64,000 nucleotides of DNA from Methylobacterium phyllostachyos (GTDB lineage Bacteria; Pseudomonadota; Alphaproteobacteria; Rhizobiales; Beijerinckiaceae): contig NZ_FNHS01000008.1 in NCBI RefSeq assembly GCF_900103445.1, forward strand, positions 124,001 through 188,000, in the 5' to 3' direction. Of this stretch, positions 9,807 to 19,774 are shown in pieces. Numbering within the stretch: position 1 is the stretch's first letter; each line of letters starts with the position of its first letter. A program made the translations under genes and the position numbers. A model generated the notes under the pieces. The model was not told the DNA's origin. It did no database searches and saw only the letters and a program-made list of their open reading frames with translations.

Positions 9807-10439
9807 ATGATGCACGCAGACACCGCACCCCCCGGCGCCGCGGCGCCGGTTTTCTACCAGACCGACGAGGAGGGCCATCATTCCGAGGGCTCGACCATGC
9901 TCGGGTTCTGGCTCTACCTGATGAGCGACTGCCTCATCTTCGCGACCCTGTTCGCGACCTACGGGGTGCTCGGGCGCAGCTACGCGGCCGGCCCCACCCC
10001 GAAGGAGCTGTTCGACCTGCCGGGCATCGCGGTGAACACCGCCATGCTGCTGTTCTCGTCCATCACCTACGGCTTCGCCATGCTGGAGATGGACCGGGAC
10101 CGGGTGAAGCAGACGCAGATCTGGCTGGCGGTGACCGGCCTGTTCGGCGCGGCCTTCGTGGCGTTGGAGATCCGGGAGTTCGTCCACCTGTTCCATGAGG
10201 GCGCGCCGCCCTGGCGCAGCGCGTTCCTGTCCTCGTTCTACACGCTGGTGTCGACCCACGGCCTGCACGTCTCTATGGGCATCCTGTGGTTGATCGTGCT
10301 GATGGTGCAGGTCGGCAAGCACGGCCTGATCGTCGAGAACAAGCGCCGGCTGATGTGCCTGTCGCTGTTCTGGCACTTCCTCGATCTCATCTGGATCGGT
10401 GTCTTCACGGTCGTCTACCTGATGGGAGTGCTCGAATGA
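9807..10439 (+). CDS. cyoC: cytochrome bo3 ubiquinol oxidase subunit III
   Basis: 210 residues with five hydrophobic helices, the usual size for CyoC. Signatures include GFWLYLMSDCLIFATLFATY near the N-terminus and STHGLHVSMGILW in the fourth helix. It is a structural subunit with no metal centres. The stop codon overlaps the cyoD start in ATGA, so the two are probably translationally coupled. Confidence 0.95.
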   Translation: MMHADTAPPGAAAPVFYQTDEEGHHSEGSTMLGFWLYLMSDCLIFATLFATYGVLGRSYAAGPTPKELFDLPGIAVNTAMLLFSSITYGFAMLEMDRDRVKQTQIWLAVTGLFGAAFVALEIREFVHLFHEGAPPWRSAFLSSFYTLVSTHGLHVSMGILWLIVLMVQVGKHGLIVENKRRLMCLSLFWHFLDLIWIGVFTVVYLMGVLE

Positions 10440-10834
10440 GCGCCGACGCGCACCACGTGGCCGCCGCGGGGCACGGCCACCACGACGCCCATAGCGAGGG
10501 CGGGCACGGTTCCTTCCAAAGCTACATGACGGGCTTCGTCCTGTCGGTGATCCTGACGGTGATCCCGTTCTGGCTGGTGATGGGCAACGTGCTCGACAAC
10601 AGCCTCGTCACCACCCTGGTGATCCTGGCGCTCGGCGGCGTCCAGATGGTCGTCCACGTCATCTACTTCCTGCACATGAGCACGAAGTCGGAGGGCGGCT
10701 GGACCTTCATGGCGCTGATCTTCACCATCACGCTGGTGGTGATCATGCTCGCCGGCTCGGTGTGGGTGATGTACCACCTCAACCACAACATGATGCCGAT
10801 GGATGCCCACGACGTCATGAACAACGCCCGCTGA
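10436..10834 (+). CDS. cyoD: cytochrome bo3 ubiquinol oxidase subunit IV
   Basis: 132 residues. A His-rich N-terminus (AGHGHHDAHSEGGHG) precedes three transmembrane helices with the CyoD pattern: SYMTGFVLSVILTVIPFW, VQMVVHVIYFLHM and FTITLVVIMLAGSVWVMYHL. It is the small accessory subunit that helps assemble subunit I. The start at 10436 overlaps the cyoC stop. The His-rich leader is longer than in E. coli; whether it binds metal is unknown. Confidence 0.95.
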   Translation: MSADAHHVAAAGHGHHDAHSEGGHGSFQSYMTGFVLSVILTVIPFWLVMGNVLDNSLVTTLVILALGGVQMVVHVIYFLHMSTKSEGGWTFMALIFTITLVVIMLAGSVWVMYHLNHNMMPMDAHDVMNNAR

Positions 10835-10848
10835 GCGCGCGTCCGGAG

Positions 10849-11619
10849 ATGAGGCAAGCGGGGTCGGGAGGGGGCTTAGGTCCCTCCCCGGCCCCGATTT
10901 CGTTGCTGCGACGCATCGTGTTCGGCGTCGGCGCGGCGCTCGTGTTCGTGGTCCTGCTCGGGCTCGGCACGTGGCAAGTGGAGCGCCGGGCGTGGAAGCT
11001 CGACCTGATCGCCCGGGTCGATGCCCGAGTCCACGCGACGCCCGTACCGGCCCCGGGGCCCGCCGACTGGCCGCGCGTCGGCCCCGACGAAGCCTACCGG
11101 CACGTCCGGCTCTCGGGCACCTTCCTGCACGATCGCGAGACCCTGGTGCAGGCCGTCACCGAGCGCGGTGGCGGCTTCTGGGTGCTGACGCCGCTGCGCC
11201 GGCCGGATGGCAGCCTCGTGCTGATCAACCGCGGCTTCGTGCCCGGCGACCGGCGGGACCCGGCGATCCGGGCGGCCGGGCAGGTCACGGGCGAGACCAC
11301 GATAACCGGCCTCCTGCGGCTGACCGAGCCCAAGGGCGCGTTCCTGCGCTCCAACGATCCCAGGGATGACCGCTGGTACTCCCGGGACGTCGCCGCCATC
11401 GCGGCCGCGCGGGGCCTCACCGACGTCGCCCCTTATTTCGTGGACGCCGACGCGACGCCCAATCCCGGCGGTCTGCCGGTGGGCGGCCTCACGGTGATCA
11501 GCTTCCCCAACAACCACTTGGTCTACGCGATCACGTGGTACGGGATGGCGCTGATGCTGGCGGGGGCGGTGATCTACGTCCTGCGGGGCGGCCGCAAACC
11601 TAGACCGGCGGGGGAGTAG
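10849..11619 (+). CDS. SURF1 family heme-copper oxidase assembly protein
   Basis: 256 residues with the SURF1 layout: an N-terminal transmembrane helix (IVFGVGAALVFVVLLGLGTWQ), then WQVERRAWKLDLI, a large periplasmic domain with the YRHVRLSGTF and LVLINRGFVPGDRR motifs, and a C-terminal helix (YAITWYGMALMLAGAVIYVL). SURF1 assists heme a insertion or subunit I maturation. The ATG at 10849, preceded by GTCCGGAG, lies 14 bases after cyoD, so it belongs to the oxidase operon. SURF1 is better known with aa3-type cytochrome c oxidases; its place behind cyoD is shared with other alphaproteobacteria. Confidence 0.93.
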   Translation: MRQAGSGGGLGPSPAPISLLRRIVFGVGAALVFVVLLGLGTWQVERRAWKLDLIARVDARVHATPVPAPGPADWPRVGPDEAYRHVRLSGTFLHDRETLVQAVTERGGGFWVLTPLRRPDGSLVLINRGFVPGDRRDPAIRAAGQVTGETTITGLLRLTEPKGAFLRSNDPRDDRWYSRDVAAIAAARGLTDVAPYFVDADATPNPGGLPVGGLTVISFPNNHLVYAITWYGMALMLAGAVIYVLRGGRKPRPAGE

Positions 11620-11638
11620 CCCAGCCCGGGGGCGTCTC

Positions 11639-11678
11639 TATAATGGCGTAACAAACGCCATAACGAGTCAACGCCATG
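11639..11678 (+). promoter_or_regulatory. TATAAT box, inverted repeat and repeated arm overlapping the scpA start
   Basis: A perfect TATAAT occurs at 11639-11644, rare in this GC-rich DNA. It runs into a perfect 7-base inverted repeat, ATGGCGT (11643-11649) and ACGCCAT (11655-11661), separated by AACAA. The right arm recurs at 11671-11677 and contains the ATG of scpA, so the left arm could pair with either copy. No good -35 box or Shine-Dalgarno sequence is seen. It may be an operator, or an RNA structure controlling start-codon access; both are inferences. Confidence 0.4.
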
Positions 11679-13841
11679 ACCTCCCGCATCCCGAACTTCG
11701 CCGAAATCCCGCTCGCCGGCGAATCGCTCGCGGTCACGGCCCCAGCGCCCGGCGAGCCCTGGATGACGCCGGAGGGCATCCCGGTGAAGGGCCAGTACGG
11801 GCCGGAGGACCGGGCGGGCATCGAGTTCCTGAACACCTATCCGGGGATCGCGCCGTTCCTGCGCGGCCCCTACCCGACCATGTACGTCACCCAGCCCTGG
11901 ACGATCCGGCAATACGCCGGCTTCTCCACCGCCGAGGATTCGAACGCCTTCTACCGCCGCAACCTCGCGGCCGGGCAGAAGGGCCTGTCGGTGGCGTTCG
12001 ATCTCGCCACCCACCGGGGCTACGATTCCGACCATCCCCGCGTCTCGGGCGATGTCGGCATGGCGGGGGTCGCGATCGACTCGATCTACGATATGCGCAC
12101 GCTGTTCTCGGGGATTCCCCTCGACGAGATGACCGTGTCCATGACGATGAACGGCGCGGTGCTGCCGATCCTCGCCCTCTACATCGTCGCCGCCGAGGAG
12201 CAGGGCGTGCCGCCCCAGAAGCTCGCCGGCACGATCCAGAACGATATTCTCAAGGAGTTCATGGTCCGCAATACCTACATCTATCCCCCCAAGGGATCGA
12301 TGCGGATCATCTCGGATATTTTTGCGTACACATCCAAAAATATGCCGAAGTTTAACTCGATCTCGATTTCCGGCTACCACATGCAGGAAGCCGGGGCGAC
12401 GAACGACCTGGAACTCGCCTACACGCTGGCCGACGGTGTCGAGTACATCAAGGCGGGGCTGGCGGCCGGGCTGACCATCGACCAGTTCGCTCCGCGCCTG
12501 TCGTTCTTCTGGGCGATCTCGACCAACTTCTTCATGGAGGTCGCCAAGATGCGGGCCGCGCGCCTGATCTGGGCGAAGCTCGTGAAGGGGTTCGATCCGA
12601 AATCCGAAAAATCGCTGGCGCTGCGCACCCACTCGCAGACCTCGGGCTGGTCGCTCACCGCGCAGGACGTGTTCAACAACGTCACCCGCACCAACATCGA
12701 GGCGATGGCGGCGACGCAGGGGGGCACGCAATCGCTCCATACCAACGCACTGGACGAGGCGCTGGCGCTGCCCACCGACTTCTCGGCCCGCATCGCCCGC
12801 AACACCCAACTGTTCCTGCAGCAGGAGAGCGGTACCACCCGGATCGTCGATCCCTGGGGCGGCTCCTACTACGTGGAAAAACTCACCGCCGACATGGTCG
12901 CCCGGGCCTGGGAGCACATCCGCGAGGTCGATCAGCTCGGCGGCATGGCCAAGGCGATCGAGGCCGGCATCCCGAAGCTCCGGATCGAGGAGGCCGCAGC
13001 CCGCGCGCAGGCCCGGATCGATTCCGGTCGCCAGACCATCGTCGGCGTGAACAAGTTCCGGGCCGACGACGACATGGCGATCGACCTCCTGCGGGTCGAC
13101 AACGGCAATGTCCGCCGGCTCCAGATCGACAAGCTCAAGCGCCTGCGCGCCGAGCGCGACGAGGCCGCCGTGACGGCGCGGCTCGATGCGCTCACCAAGG
13201 CCGCCGACGGCACCGGGAACCTGCTTGAACTCGCCGTCGAGGCGGCCCGCGCCAAGGCGACGGTGGGCGAGATTTCCGAGGCTCTGGAGAAGGCTTGGGG
13301 CCGGCACCGCGCCGAGATCCGCTCGATCTCCGGCGTCTACAAGCGCGAGGTGGGGGGCATGTCGCCTGTGGTCGAGGAAGTCCGGGCGCTGGTCGAGGCG
13401 TTCGAGGAGAATGATGGCCGCCGGCCGCGCATCCTGGTCGCCAAGATGGGCCAGGACGGGCACGACCGCGGCCAGAAGGTGATCGCCTCGGCATTTGCCG
13501 ATCTCGGCTTCGACGTGGATATCGGGCCGCTCTTCGCCACGCCGGCGGAGGCCGCCCGGCAGGCGGTGGAGAACGACGTCCACATCGTCGGCGTCTCGTC
13601 GCTGGCCGCTGGCCACCTGACGCTGGTGCCGGAGTTGAAGGCGGCGCTCACCGAGCAGGGCCGGGACGACGTGATGATCGCCATCGGCGGCGTCATCCCG
13701 CCGGGGGATTACGCGGCGCTGACGGCGGCCGGCGCGGCGGCAATCTTCCCGCCCGGCACGGTGATTGCCGAGGCGGCGGCCAAGCTGATCCGGGCGCTGA
13801 ACGCGCGGCTGGGGTATGAGACCCGGCAGGCGGCGGAGTAG
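11676..13841 (+). CDS. scpA: methylmalonyl-CoA mutase, large (catalytic, B12-binding) subunit
   Basis: 721 residues, the standard length. The N-terminal TIM barrel carries [20 protein letters not shown] and [19 protein letters not shown]; the substrate region includes [20 protein letters not shown] and [13 protein letters not shown]. The C-terminal cobalamin domain (from about residue 585) has the base-off motif [11 protein letters not shown] with its His ligand, then [15 protein letters not shown] and GGVIPPGDY motifs. The enzyme interconverts (R)-methylmalonyl-CoA and succinyl-CoA in propionate and ethylmalonyl-CoA pathway metabolism. Methylobacterium calls it mcmA; other names are mutB and scpA. 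The small subunit and the MeaB-type chaperone are not nearby. Confidence 0.97.
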   Translation: MTSRIPNFAEIPLAGESLAVTAPAPGEPWMTPEGIPVKGQYGPEDRAGIEFLNTYPGIAPFLRGPYPTMYVTQPWTIRQYAGFSTAEDSNAFYRRNLAAGQKGLSVAFDLATHRGYDSDHPRVSGDVGMAGVAIDSIYDMRTLFSGIPLDEMTVSMTMNGAVLPILALYIVAAEEQGVPPQKLAGTIQNDILKEFMVRNTYIYPPKGSMRIISDIFAYTSKNMPKFNSISISGYHMQEAGATNDLELAYTLADGVEYIKAGLAAGLTIDQFAPRLSFFWAISTNFFMEVAKMRAARLIWAKLVKGFDPKSEKSLALRTHSQTSGWSLTAQDVFNNVTRTNIEAMAATQGGTQSLHTNALDEALALPTDFSARIARNTQLFLQQESGTTRIVDPWGGSYYVEKLTADMVARAWEHIREVDQLGGMAKAIEAGIPKLRIEEAAARAQARIDSGRQTIVGVNKFRADDDMAIDLLRVDNGNVRRLQIDKLKRLRAERDEAAVTARLDALTKAADGTGNLLELAVEAARAKATVGEISEALEKAWGRHRAEIRSISGVYKREVGGMSPVVEEVRALVEAFEENDGRRPRILVAKMGQDGHDRGQKVIASAFADLGFDVDIGPLFATPAEAARQAVENDVHIVGVSSLAAGHLTLVPELKAALTEQGRDDVMIAIGGVIPPGDYAALTAAGAAAIFPPGTVIAEAAAKLIRALNARLGYETRQAAE

Positions 13842-13866
13842 CGTTACGACGCACCGCGATGCCGCC

Positions 13867-15706
<1,840 letters not shown>

Positions 15707-15715
15707 GCGGGGTTT

Positions 15716-15762
15716 CCAAAGGGCCTCGGCCCTTTGGCGGGGTGTCGGGGCAGCGCCCCGAC
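15716..15762. repeat. twin-hairpin intergenic element, copy A
   Basis: A perfect 10-base stem CCAAAGGGCC/GGCCCTTTGG (15716-15737, loop TC) is followed after GCGGGGT by a second perfect stem GTCGGGGC/GCCCCGAC (15744-15762). The same two-hairpin plan recurs at 26577-26648 and 58982-59027. This copy lies between the convergent ends of pgm and the VOC gene, where it could stop transcription in both directions, although it lacks a T-run. Confidence 0.7.
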
Positions 15763-15779
15763 GTGTCGTTCACGAGGCG

Positions 15780-16151
15780 CTATCGATCCTCGGCCCGAGC
15801 ATAGACGCGGAGGCGGTGCCCATCCGGATCGACCGCCATGAAGCTCCGGCCGAAGCCGAGATCGGTCGGCTCCAGGATGATCGTGGCGCCCTTCGCGGCC
15901 CAATCGGCGTGGGTCGCGTCCACGAGCGCCGCCCGGTCCACCCGGAAGCCGATCTCGCAGCCGCCGCCCGCGGTGGCCGGGGCTGGGACGATCTCGTGCC
16001 GCGCCCACAAGCTCAGCGCCGGTCCTTCGGGGGGCAGGAACAGCACGAAGGTTGGGCTCGCCTCGACGGGCTGCTGGCCGAGCAGGCGTGCGTAGAAGCG
16101 CGCGCTGGCCTCCGGCTGCGTCACATAGAGAAGGATGTTGGTCCGGGTCAT
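15780..16151 (-). CDS. VOC (glyoxalase/bleomycin resistance) superfamily protein
   Basis: 123 residues from the ATG at 16151, which has an AGGAG site 6 bases upstream. It shows the two-module VOC fold: LLYVTQPEASARFYARLLG at the start and GFGRSFMAVDPDGHRLRVYA at the end, where the DPDGH motif is characteristic. VOC proteins include lyases, dioxygenases and drug-binding proteins, so the function stays open. It lies 67 bases downstream of the YafY-type regulator on the same strand and is probably cotranscribed with it, so it may be its target. Confidence 0.85.
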   Translation of the reverse strand: MTRTNILLYVTQPEASARFYARLLGQQPVEASPTFVLFLPPEGPALSLWARHEIVPAPATAGGGCEIGFRVDRAALVDATHADWAAKGATIILEPTDLGFGRSFMAVDPDGHRLRVYARAEDR

Positions 16152-16218
16152 CGGTCGCTCCTGTCGGTCGCTGGACAGGGACCCGGATATCCGGCGCTGC
16201 TGCCAGATTCCGGCAGCA

Positions 16219-16914
16219 TCATGCGTGCGGTTCGCCGATCCCCTCCGCGCGCCGCCAGTCCTTGAGCAGGGCCTGCCGGCGTTTCGGATAGCGCCCGTCG
16301 AGCAGCGCCGCCGCGGCGATCCGGTCGGTGCGGAAATGGCGGACATCCTGGCGCAGCTCGCACCACGCGAGCAGGATGCGCACCGCATCGAAATAGGCCA
16401 GGGCGAACGGCCAGACGACCCGCTCCGAGGCGGAGCCCGCCCCGTCGCGATAGGACAGGACCAGCTTGCGCTCGGCGCGGATCGCTGTCCGCAGCAGGCC
16501 GGGATCGACTGCGTCGGCCGGGACCGGCGTGCCGGGGCCGATCAGCAGCGGCGCGGTCTCGGCCGTCTCGCGGAGCGACTCGGGCAGGATCGCGGCGATC
16601 CGCGCGAGCGCGCTCCGGGCCGCGCTGCTGAGCCGGCCGTCGGCGCGGTCGGCGACCCAGCGTGAGCCGAGCACCAGCGCCTCGATCTCCTCGGGGGTGA
16701 ACATCAGCGGCGGCAGCAGGAAGCCGGGCTTCAGGACGTATCCGACGCCCGGCTCGCCCTCGATACAGGCGCCCAGGGCCTGCAGGCTCGCGATGTCCCG
16801 GTAGAGGGTGCGTAGGCTGACACCGATCTCCCCGGCCAGCACCGCCCCGCTCACCGGCCTTCGGTGCTGCCGCAGGGCGTGGAGCAGATCGAACAGGCGT
16901 TCCGAGCGCGACAT
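16219..16914 (-). CDS. YafY/WYL family transcriptional regulator
   Basis: 231 residues from MSRSERLFDLL, the usual start of this family; a GTG at 16935 is an in-frame alternative. An N-terminal HTH_11 winged helix (residues about 1-60, GAVLAGEIGVSLRTLYRDIASL) is followed by a WYL-type ligand domain (about 135-210, ending WPFALAYFDAVRILLAWCEL, HFRTDRIAAA). Members sense small molecules and often control the neighbouring gene. It precedes the VOC gene; a two-gene regulator-enzyme operon is inferred. Confidence 0.88.
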   Translation of the reverse strand: MSRSERLFDLLHALRQHRRPVSGAVLAGEIGVSLRTLYRDIASLQALGACIEGEPGVGYVLKPGFLLPPLMFTPEEIEALVLGSRWVADRADGRLSSAARSALARIAAILPESLRETAETAPLLIGPGTPVPADAVDPGLLRTAIRAERKLVLSYRDGAGSASERVVWPFALAYFDAVRILLAWCELRQDVRHFRTDRIAAAALLDGRYPKRRQALLKDWRRAEGIGEPHA

Positions 16915-16966
16915 GGCGGGTCTCTCTGTGCCCACGCTACGGCCGCGGAATGACAGCTTCGCGTGG

Positions 16967-17458
16967 CTATGGAGCGGCGCGACCGAGTTCCTTCACCATG
17001 TGCACCGTGATGTCGTCGTCCCGGGTCCGGCCCGGGCCGGCATAAAGCTCCTCCCGCTCCACCCCGTAGCCGAGCGATGCGTAGAGGCGCAGGTTCGCGA
17101 CGTACTTCTTGTTGGTGTAGAGGCGCAGCTGCCCCAGCCCCGCCGCCGCGGCGATGTCCTCGGCGAGGCCGAGCAGCCGGGTGCCGAGGCCCCGGCCCTG
17201 GAAGGCCGGATGCACCGCGACGTTGACGATCAGCAGATGGTTGGCCTCGGCCTTCGTCTCGATCAGCGCGGCGAGGTTCCCACCGGCCTGCAGCAGGTCG
17301 AACCGGTGGGCCAAGACGGACGCAGCATAGTCCGCCTGCATCGGCGTGGGCAGGCGGCCGATCAGTGGGATCCACTTGGTGTAGGCCGCCTCGACCAGCG
17401 CCCGGATCGCCTCCGCATCTGCCGGCCCGGCGCGCCGGATCGTAAACCCCTCGTCCAT
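16967..17458 (-). CDS. GNAT family N-acetyltransferase
   Basis: 163 residues. The GNAT core is clear: [18 protein letters not shown] at the N-terminus, the acetyl-CoA pyrophosphate loop [20 protein letters not shown] (Q/R-x-x-G-x-G), and [19 protein letters not shown] in motif B. It transfers acetyl from acetyl-CoA to an unknown amine. The ATG at 17458 is chosen over 17485 because it fits the family N-terminus. It is divergent from rpsD. Confidence 0.87.
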   Translation of the reverse strand: MDEGFTIRRAGPADAEAIRALVEAAYTKWIPLIGRLPTPMQADYAASVLAHRFDLLQAGGNLAALIETKAEANHLLIVNVAVHPAFQGRGLGTRLLGLAEDIAAAAGLGQLRLYTNKKYVANLRLYASLGYGVEREELYAGPGRTRDDDITVHMVKELGRAAP

Positions 17459-17560
17459 CCCGAAACCCCCGGTGGTTGACCGCACAGCCGCTGTCCCCTA
17501 TGAAGCAGCCCGTCGATGGGGCTCCGCACGGGGCCCCTTGGCGTTTTCACGCGCACCCGT

Positions 17561-17604
17561 GGGCGGGATCCTCCCGCCCTGTCGTCCCGGGCCTTTGCCC
17601 GGGA
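17561..17604 (+). promoter_or_regulatory. rpsD: two adjacent hairpins in the rpsD leader
   Basis: Two perfect 8-base stems sit head to tail: GGGCGGGA/TCCCGCCC with loop TCC (17561-17579), and TCCCGGGC/GCCCGGGA with loop CTTT (17585-17604), followed by AAAAGGAGGG. They end about 45 bases before the rpsD ATG. In other bacteria S4 represses its own translation through a structured leader, so an autoregulatory role is plausible. A dispersed GC-hairpin repeat is the alternative. Confidence 0.4.
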
Positions 17605-17649
17605 AAAGGAGGGCGCGTTCCTCAATCCCGTCACGCGAGGACGCGAAAC

Positions 17650-18267
17650 ATGTCGAAGCGGATTCAGGCCAAGCACAAGCTCGACCGCCGCATGGGCCAG
17701 AACATCTGGGGCCGCCCGAAGAGCCCCGTCAACCGCCGCGAGTACGGCCCGGGCCAGCACGGCCAGCGCCGCAAGGGCAAGATGAGCGACTTCGGCACGC
17801 AGCTGCGCGCCAAGCAGAAGCTCAAGGGCTATTACGGCAACATCACCGAGAAGCAGTTCCGCCGCTACTACGCCGAGGCGATCCGCCTGCGCGGCGATTC
17901 CGGTGAGAACCTCGTCGGCCTGCTCGAGCGCCGCCTCGACGCCGTGGTCTACCGGGCGAAGTTCGTCGCGACCCCGTTCGCCGCGCGCCAGTTCGTCAAC
18001 CACGGCCACGTCAAGGTGAACGGCGTGCGCGTCAACATCCCGAGCTACCAGGTGAAGGCCGGCGATCTCATCGAGGTCAAGGAGTCGTCCCGCCAGCTCG
18101 AGATCGTCATCGTGGCGACCCAGCTCTCCGAGCGTGACGTGCCGGATTACATCGAGGCCGACCACGCCAAGATGACCGCCCGCGTCACCCGCATTCCGAC
18201 CCTGTCCGAGGTGCCCTACCCGGTGCAGATGGAGCCGAACCTCGTCATCGAGTTCTACTCCCGCTGA
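17650..18267 (+). CDS. rpsD: 30S ribosomal protein S4
   Basis: 205 residues with the S4 hallmarks: [20 protein letters not shown], then [38 protein letters not shown], the RNA-binding S4 domain [20 protein letters not shown] with [14 protein letters not shown], and the C-terminal [18 protein letters not shown]. It nucleates 30S assembly on 16S rRNA. The ATG at 17650 follows GCGAGGA. It stands alone, not in an alpha operon. Confidence 0.98.
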   Translation: MSKRIQAKHKLDRRMGQNIWGRPKSPVNRREYGPGQHGQRRKGKMSDFGTQLRAKQKLKGYYGNITEKQFRRYYAEAIRLRGDSGENLVGLLERRLDAVVYRAKFVATPFAARQFVNHGHVKVNGVRVNIPSYQVKAGDLIEVKESSRQLEIVIVATQLSERDVPDYIEADHAKMTARVTRIPTLSEVPYPVQMEPNLVIEFYSR

Positions 18268-18292
18268 TCCTGTCGCCCCGGCGACCGGTGGA

Positions 18293-18325
18293 GGGGCTGC
18301 CCGCAGGGGCGGCCCCTTCGCGTTT
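18293..18325 (+). terminator. probable rpsD terminator
   Basis: A 10-base stem (GGGGCTGCCC with GGGCGGCCCC, one G-U pair, loop GCAG) at 18293-18316 is followed by TTCGCGTTT. The stem is strong but the T tract is interrupted. It lies 25 bases after the rpsD stop and ahead of a convergent gene. Confidence 0.55.
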
Positions 18326-18378
18326 CCGGGGCCGCCGTCCCGGACGACGGCCTCCGGCTTTCGCACGCCGCCGGGGCG

Positions 18379-18675
18379 TCAGCAGCCGTGGCAGATGGAC
18401 CCCATGGTGTTGCGCATCCGGCTGTCCCAGGCCTTCGAGCGGGCTTCCGCCGCCTTCTGCGCCTTGATCATCTCGGCCTCGTTCACGGGCCGCGGCATCC
18501 CAGTCGCTGCGGGGGGCGGTGGCTTGGTCTGGCCCGTAGCCGTCACCCGGCGGCCACCCACGATGGGGCCGGTCGGGGCGACGGTGGGGGCCGCGCCTGG
18601 CGCCGGGCTCTGGGCGAACGCAGGCGCCGGTCCGAGCAGGAGGCCCAGGATCACCGCGTGACGAAGACTTGCCAT
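18379..18675 (-). CDS. small exported protein of unknown function
   Basis: 98 residues from the ATG at 18675. A signal peptide (MASLRHAVILGLLLGPAPAFA, cleavage after AFA) precedes a Pro/Ala/Gly/Thr-rich linker and a C-terminal charged helix (NEAEMIKAQKAAEARSKAWD) ending in SMGSICHGC-like Cys residues (SICHGC). The two C-terminal Cys might form a disulfide or bind metal. It is convergent with rpsD. The family is not recognised. Confidence 0.75.
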   Translation of the reverse strand: MASLRHAVILGLLLGPAPAFAQSPAPGAAPTVAPTGPIVGGRRVTATGQTKPPPPAATGMPRPVNEAEMIKAQKAAEARSKAWDSRMRNTMGSICHGC

Positions 18676-18776
18676 GGACCTGCTCTCCCGGCGGAGGATC
18701 CCGTGTCCGCTCCACCTCATCCGGCACCGACCCTAGCCGATCCGCGCGGTGAAATCATGCTGTCGGCAGGCCCTTG

Positions 18777-19127
18777 ATGAGCGACGTGTCACCGCCCCGG
18801 AACCGCCGCGAGGCCGTCGCCCAGGCCCTCGCCCGCCTCGCCCCGCGCGTGCCGGATTTCGAGGCCGAGGCCGCCCTCGACCGGGCACTGGCGAGCCCCG
18901 GCCTGCGCGGGGCCGCCCCCGAGACCGCCGCGCGCCTCGCCCTCGTGGCCTATGCCCGCCACGTCTTCACCGACTACGACGACCTTCTGGACGAGGGCTA
19001 CGACCGGGACAGCGCCCGGCACTTCGTCCTCGACGCTCTCAACGCGGTGCTCACCGCCTGGGGCGCCGCGCCGATCCCTGAGGAAGAGGCGAACGAGGCC
19101 GGCGATCCGGAGGACGATCCGCGCTGA
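18777..19127 (+). CDS. DUF2293-like protein
   Basis: 116 residues. It contains an alpha-helical domain, ALARLAPRVPDFEAEAALDR...RLALVAYARHVFTDYDDLL...ARHFVLDALNAVLTAWG, which I recall as the DUF2293 pattern; function unknown. An acidic tail follows (EEEANEAGDPEDDPR). The ATG at 18777 is preferred to the TTG just before it. The molbindin gene begins 78 bases downstream on the same strand. Confidence 0.8.
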   Translation: MSDVSPPRNRREAVAQALARLAPRVPDFEAEAALDRALASPGLRGAAPETAARLALVAYARHVFTDYDDLLDEGYDRDSARHFVLDALNAVLTAWGAAPIPEEEANEAGDPEDDPR

Positions 19128-19205
19128 GGTTATCGCGCGGGCCCGCGCCATGCTGTAGGAGACGCGCCCACAGCCGCCCGGCGCGGCGAGGGGAATCAGC
19201 ACATC

Positions 19206-19415
19206 ATGAAGATCAGCGCGCGCAACGTCATCAAGGGCACCGTCGTCTCCGTGGACAAGGGGGCGACCACGTCCCACGTCAAGATCGAGATCAGCCCCGG
19301 CCAGGTGGTCACGGCCTCGATCACCAACGAGGCGGTCGATTCCCTCAAGCTCGTCGCCGGCGGCTCCGCCTACGCGGTGATCAAGGCCTCCGACGTCATG
19401 GTGGCGGTGGACTGA
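19206..19415 (+). CDS. molbindin-type TOBE domain protein (Mop)
   Basis: 69 residues, a single TOBE/Mop domain: MKISARNVIKGTVVSVDKGA at the start and VVTASITNEAVDSLKLVAGG followed by AYAVIKASDVMVAVD. Molbindins bind molybdate or tungstate and buffer it in the cytoplasm as oligomers. It could serve molybdoenzymes such as the hydroxylase at 32957-35669, but there is no physical linkage to that locus. Confidence 0.92.
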   Translation: MKISARNVIKGTVVSVDKGATTSHVKIEISPGQVVTASITNEAVDSLKLVAGGSAYAVIKASDVMVAVD

Positions 19416-19774
19416 GGGCGCGCGCGGCGCGATGGACGCGTTCGCTGCCCTCTGCGGGCGACCGGATGCACAGATCGGGTTTGGGATCATCGTCCGGTTG
19501 ATGGGTTCGGCGGTCCAGACGTCTCACCCTGTCCCCCGCCCGCACGGGAGAGGAAACCCGCGCTCGATCCTGAAACCTTATGTCCAGACCCGATGCGTGA
19601 ATCCGCGAGCGCAGAGGAGGGCAGACAGGCGGATCGCGATCTGCGGATCCTGTGACCCGCAAGGCGTCCGCCTTCGTGGGGCTGACCGTTGACGCCTCGA
19701 CACAGGATGCCGCTATGACATCCTGAGCACCATGGCCCGGTGCGATCCCGCCCCGGACCGGAGGAGTTTCACCC
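19416..19774. other. intergenic stretch before tsaD
   Basis: No convincing gene. It contains the segment CGCACGGGAGAGG (19550-19562) followed by AACCCGCGCTCGATCCTG, which resembles the palindromic segment near 63829-63890, so part of it is probably repeat-derived. A TTGACG at 19687-19692 and TATGAC at 19712-19717, 19 bases apart, could be a weak tsaD promoter. Confidence 0.4.

Noticed and set aside
8360..9823. 487-codon reverse frame opposite cyoB
   Set aside because: His/Asp/Arg-rich mirror of a highly conserved oxidase gene.
11620..11675. Cobalamin riboswitch before the B12-dependent mutase gene
   Set aside because: The leader is only about 55 bases long and has no B12-box; too short for a cobalamin riboswitch.
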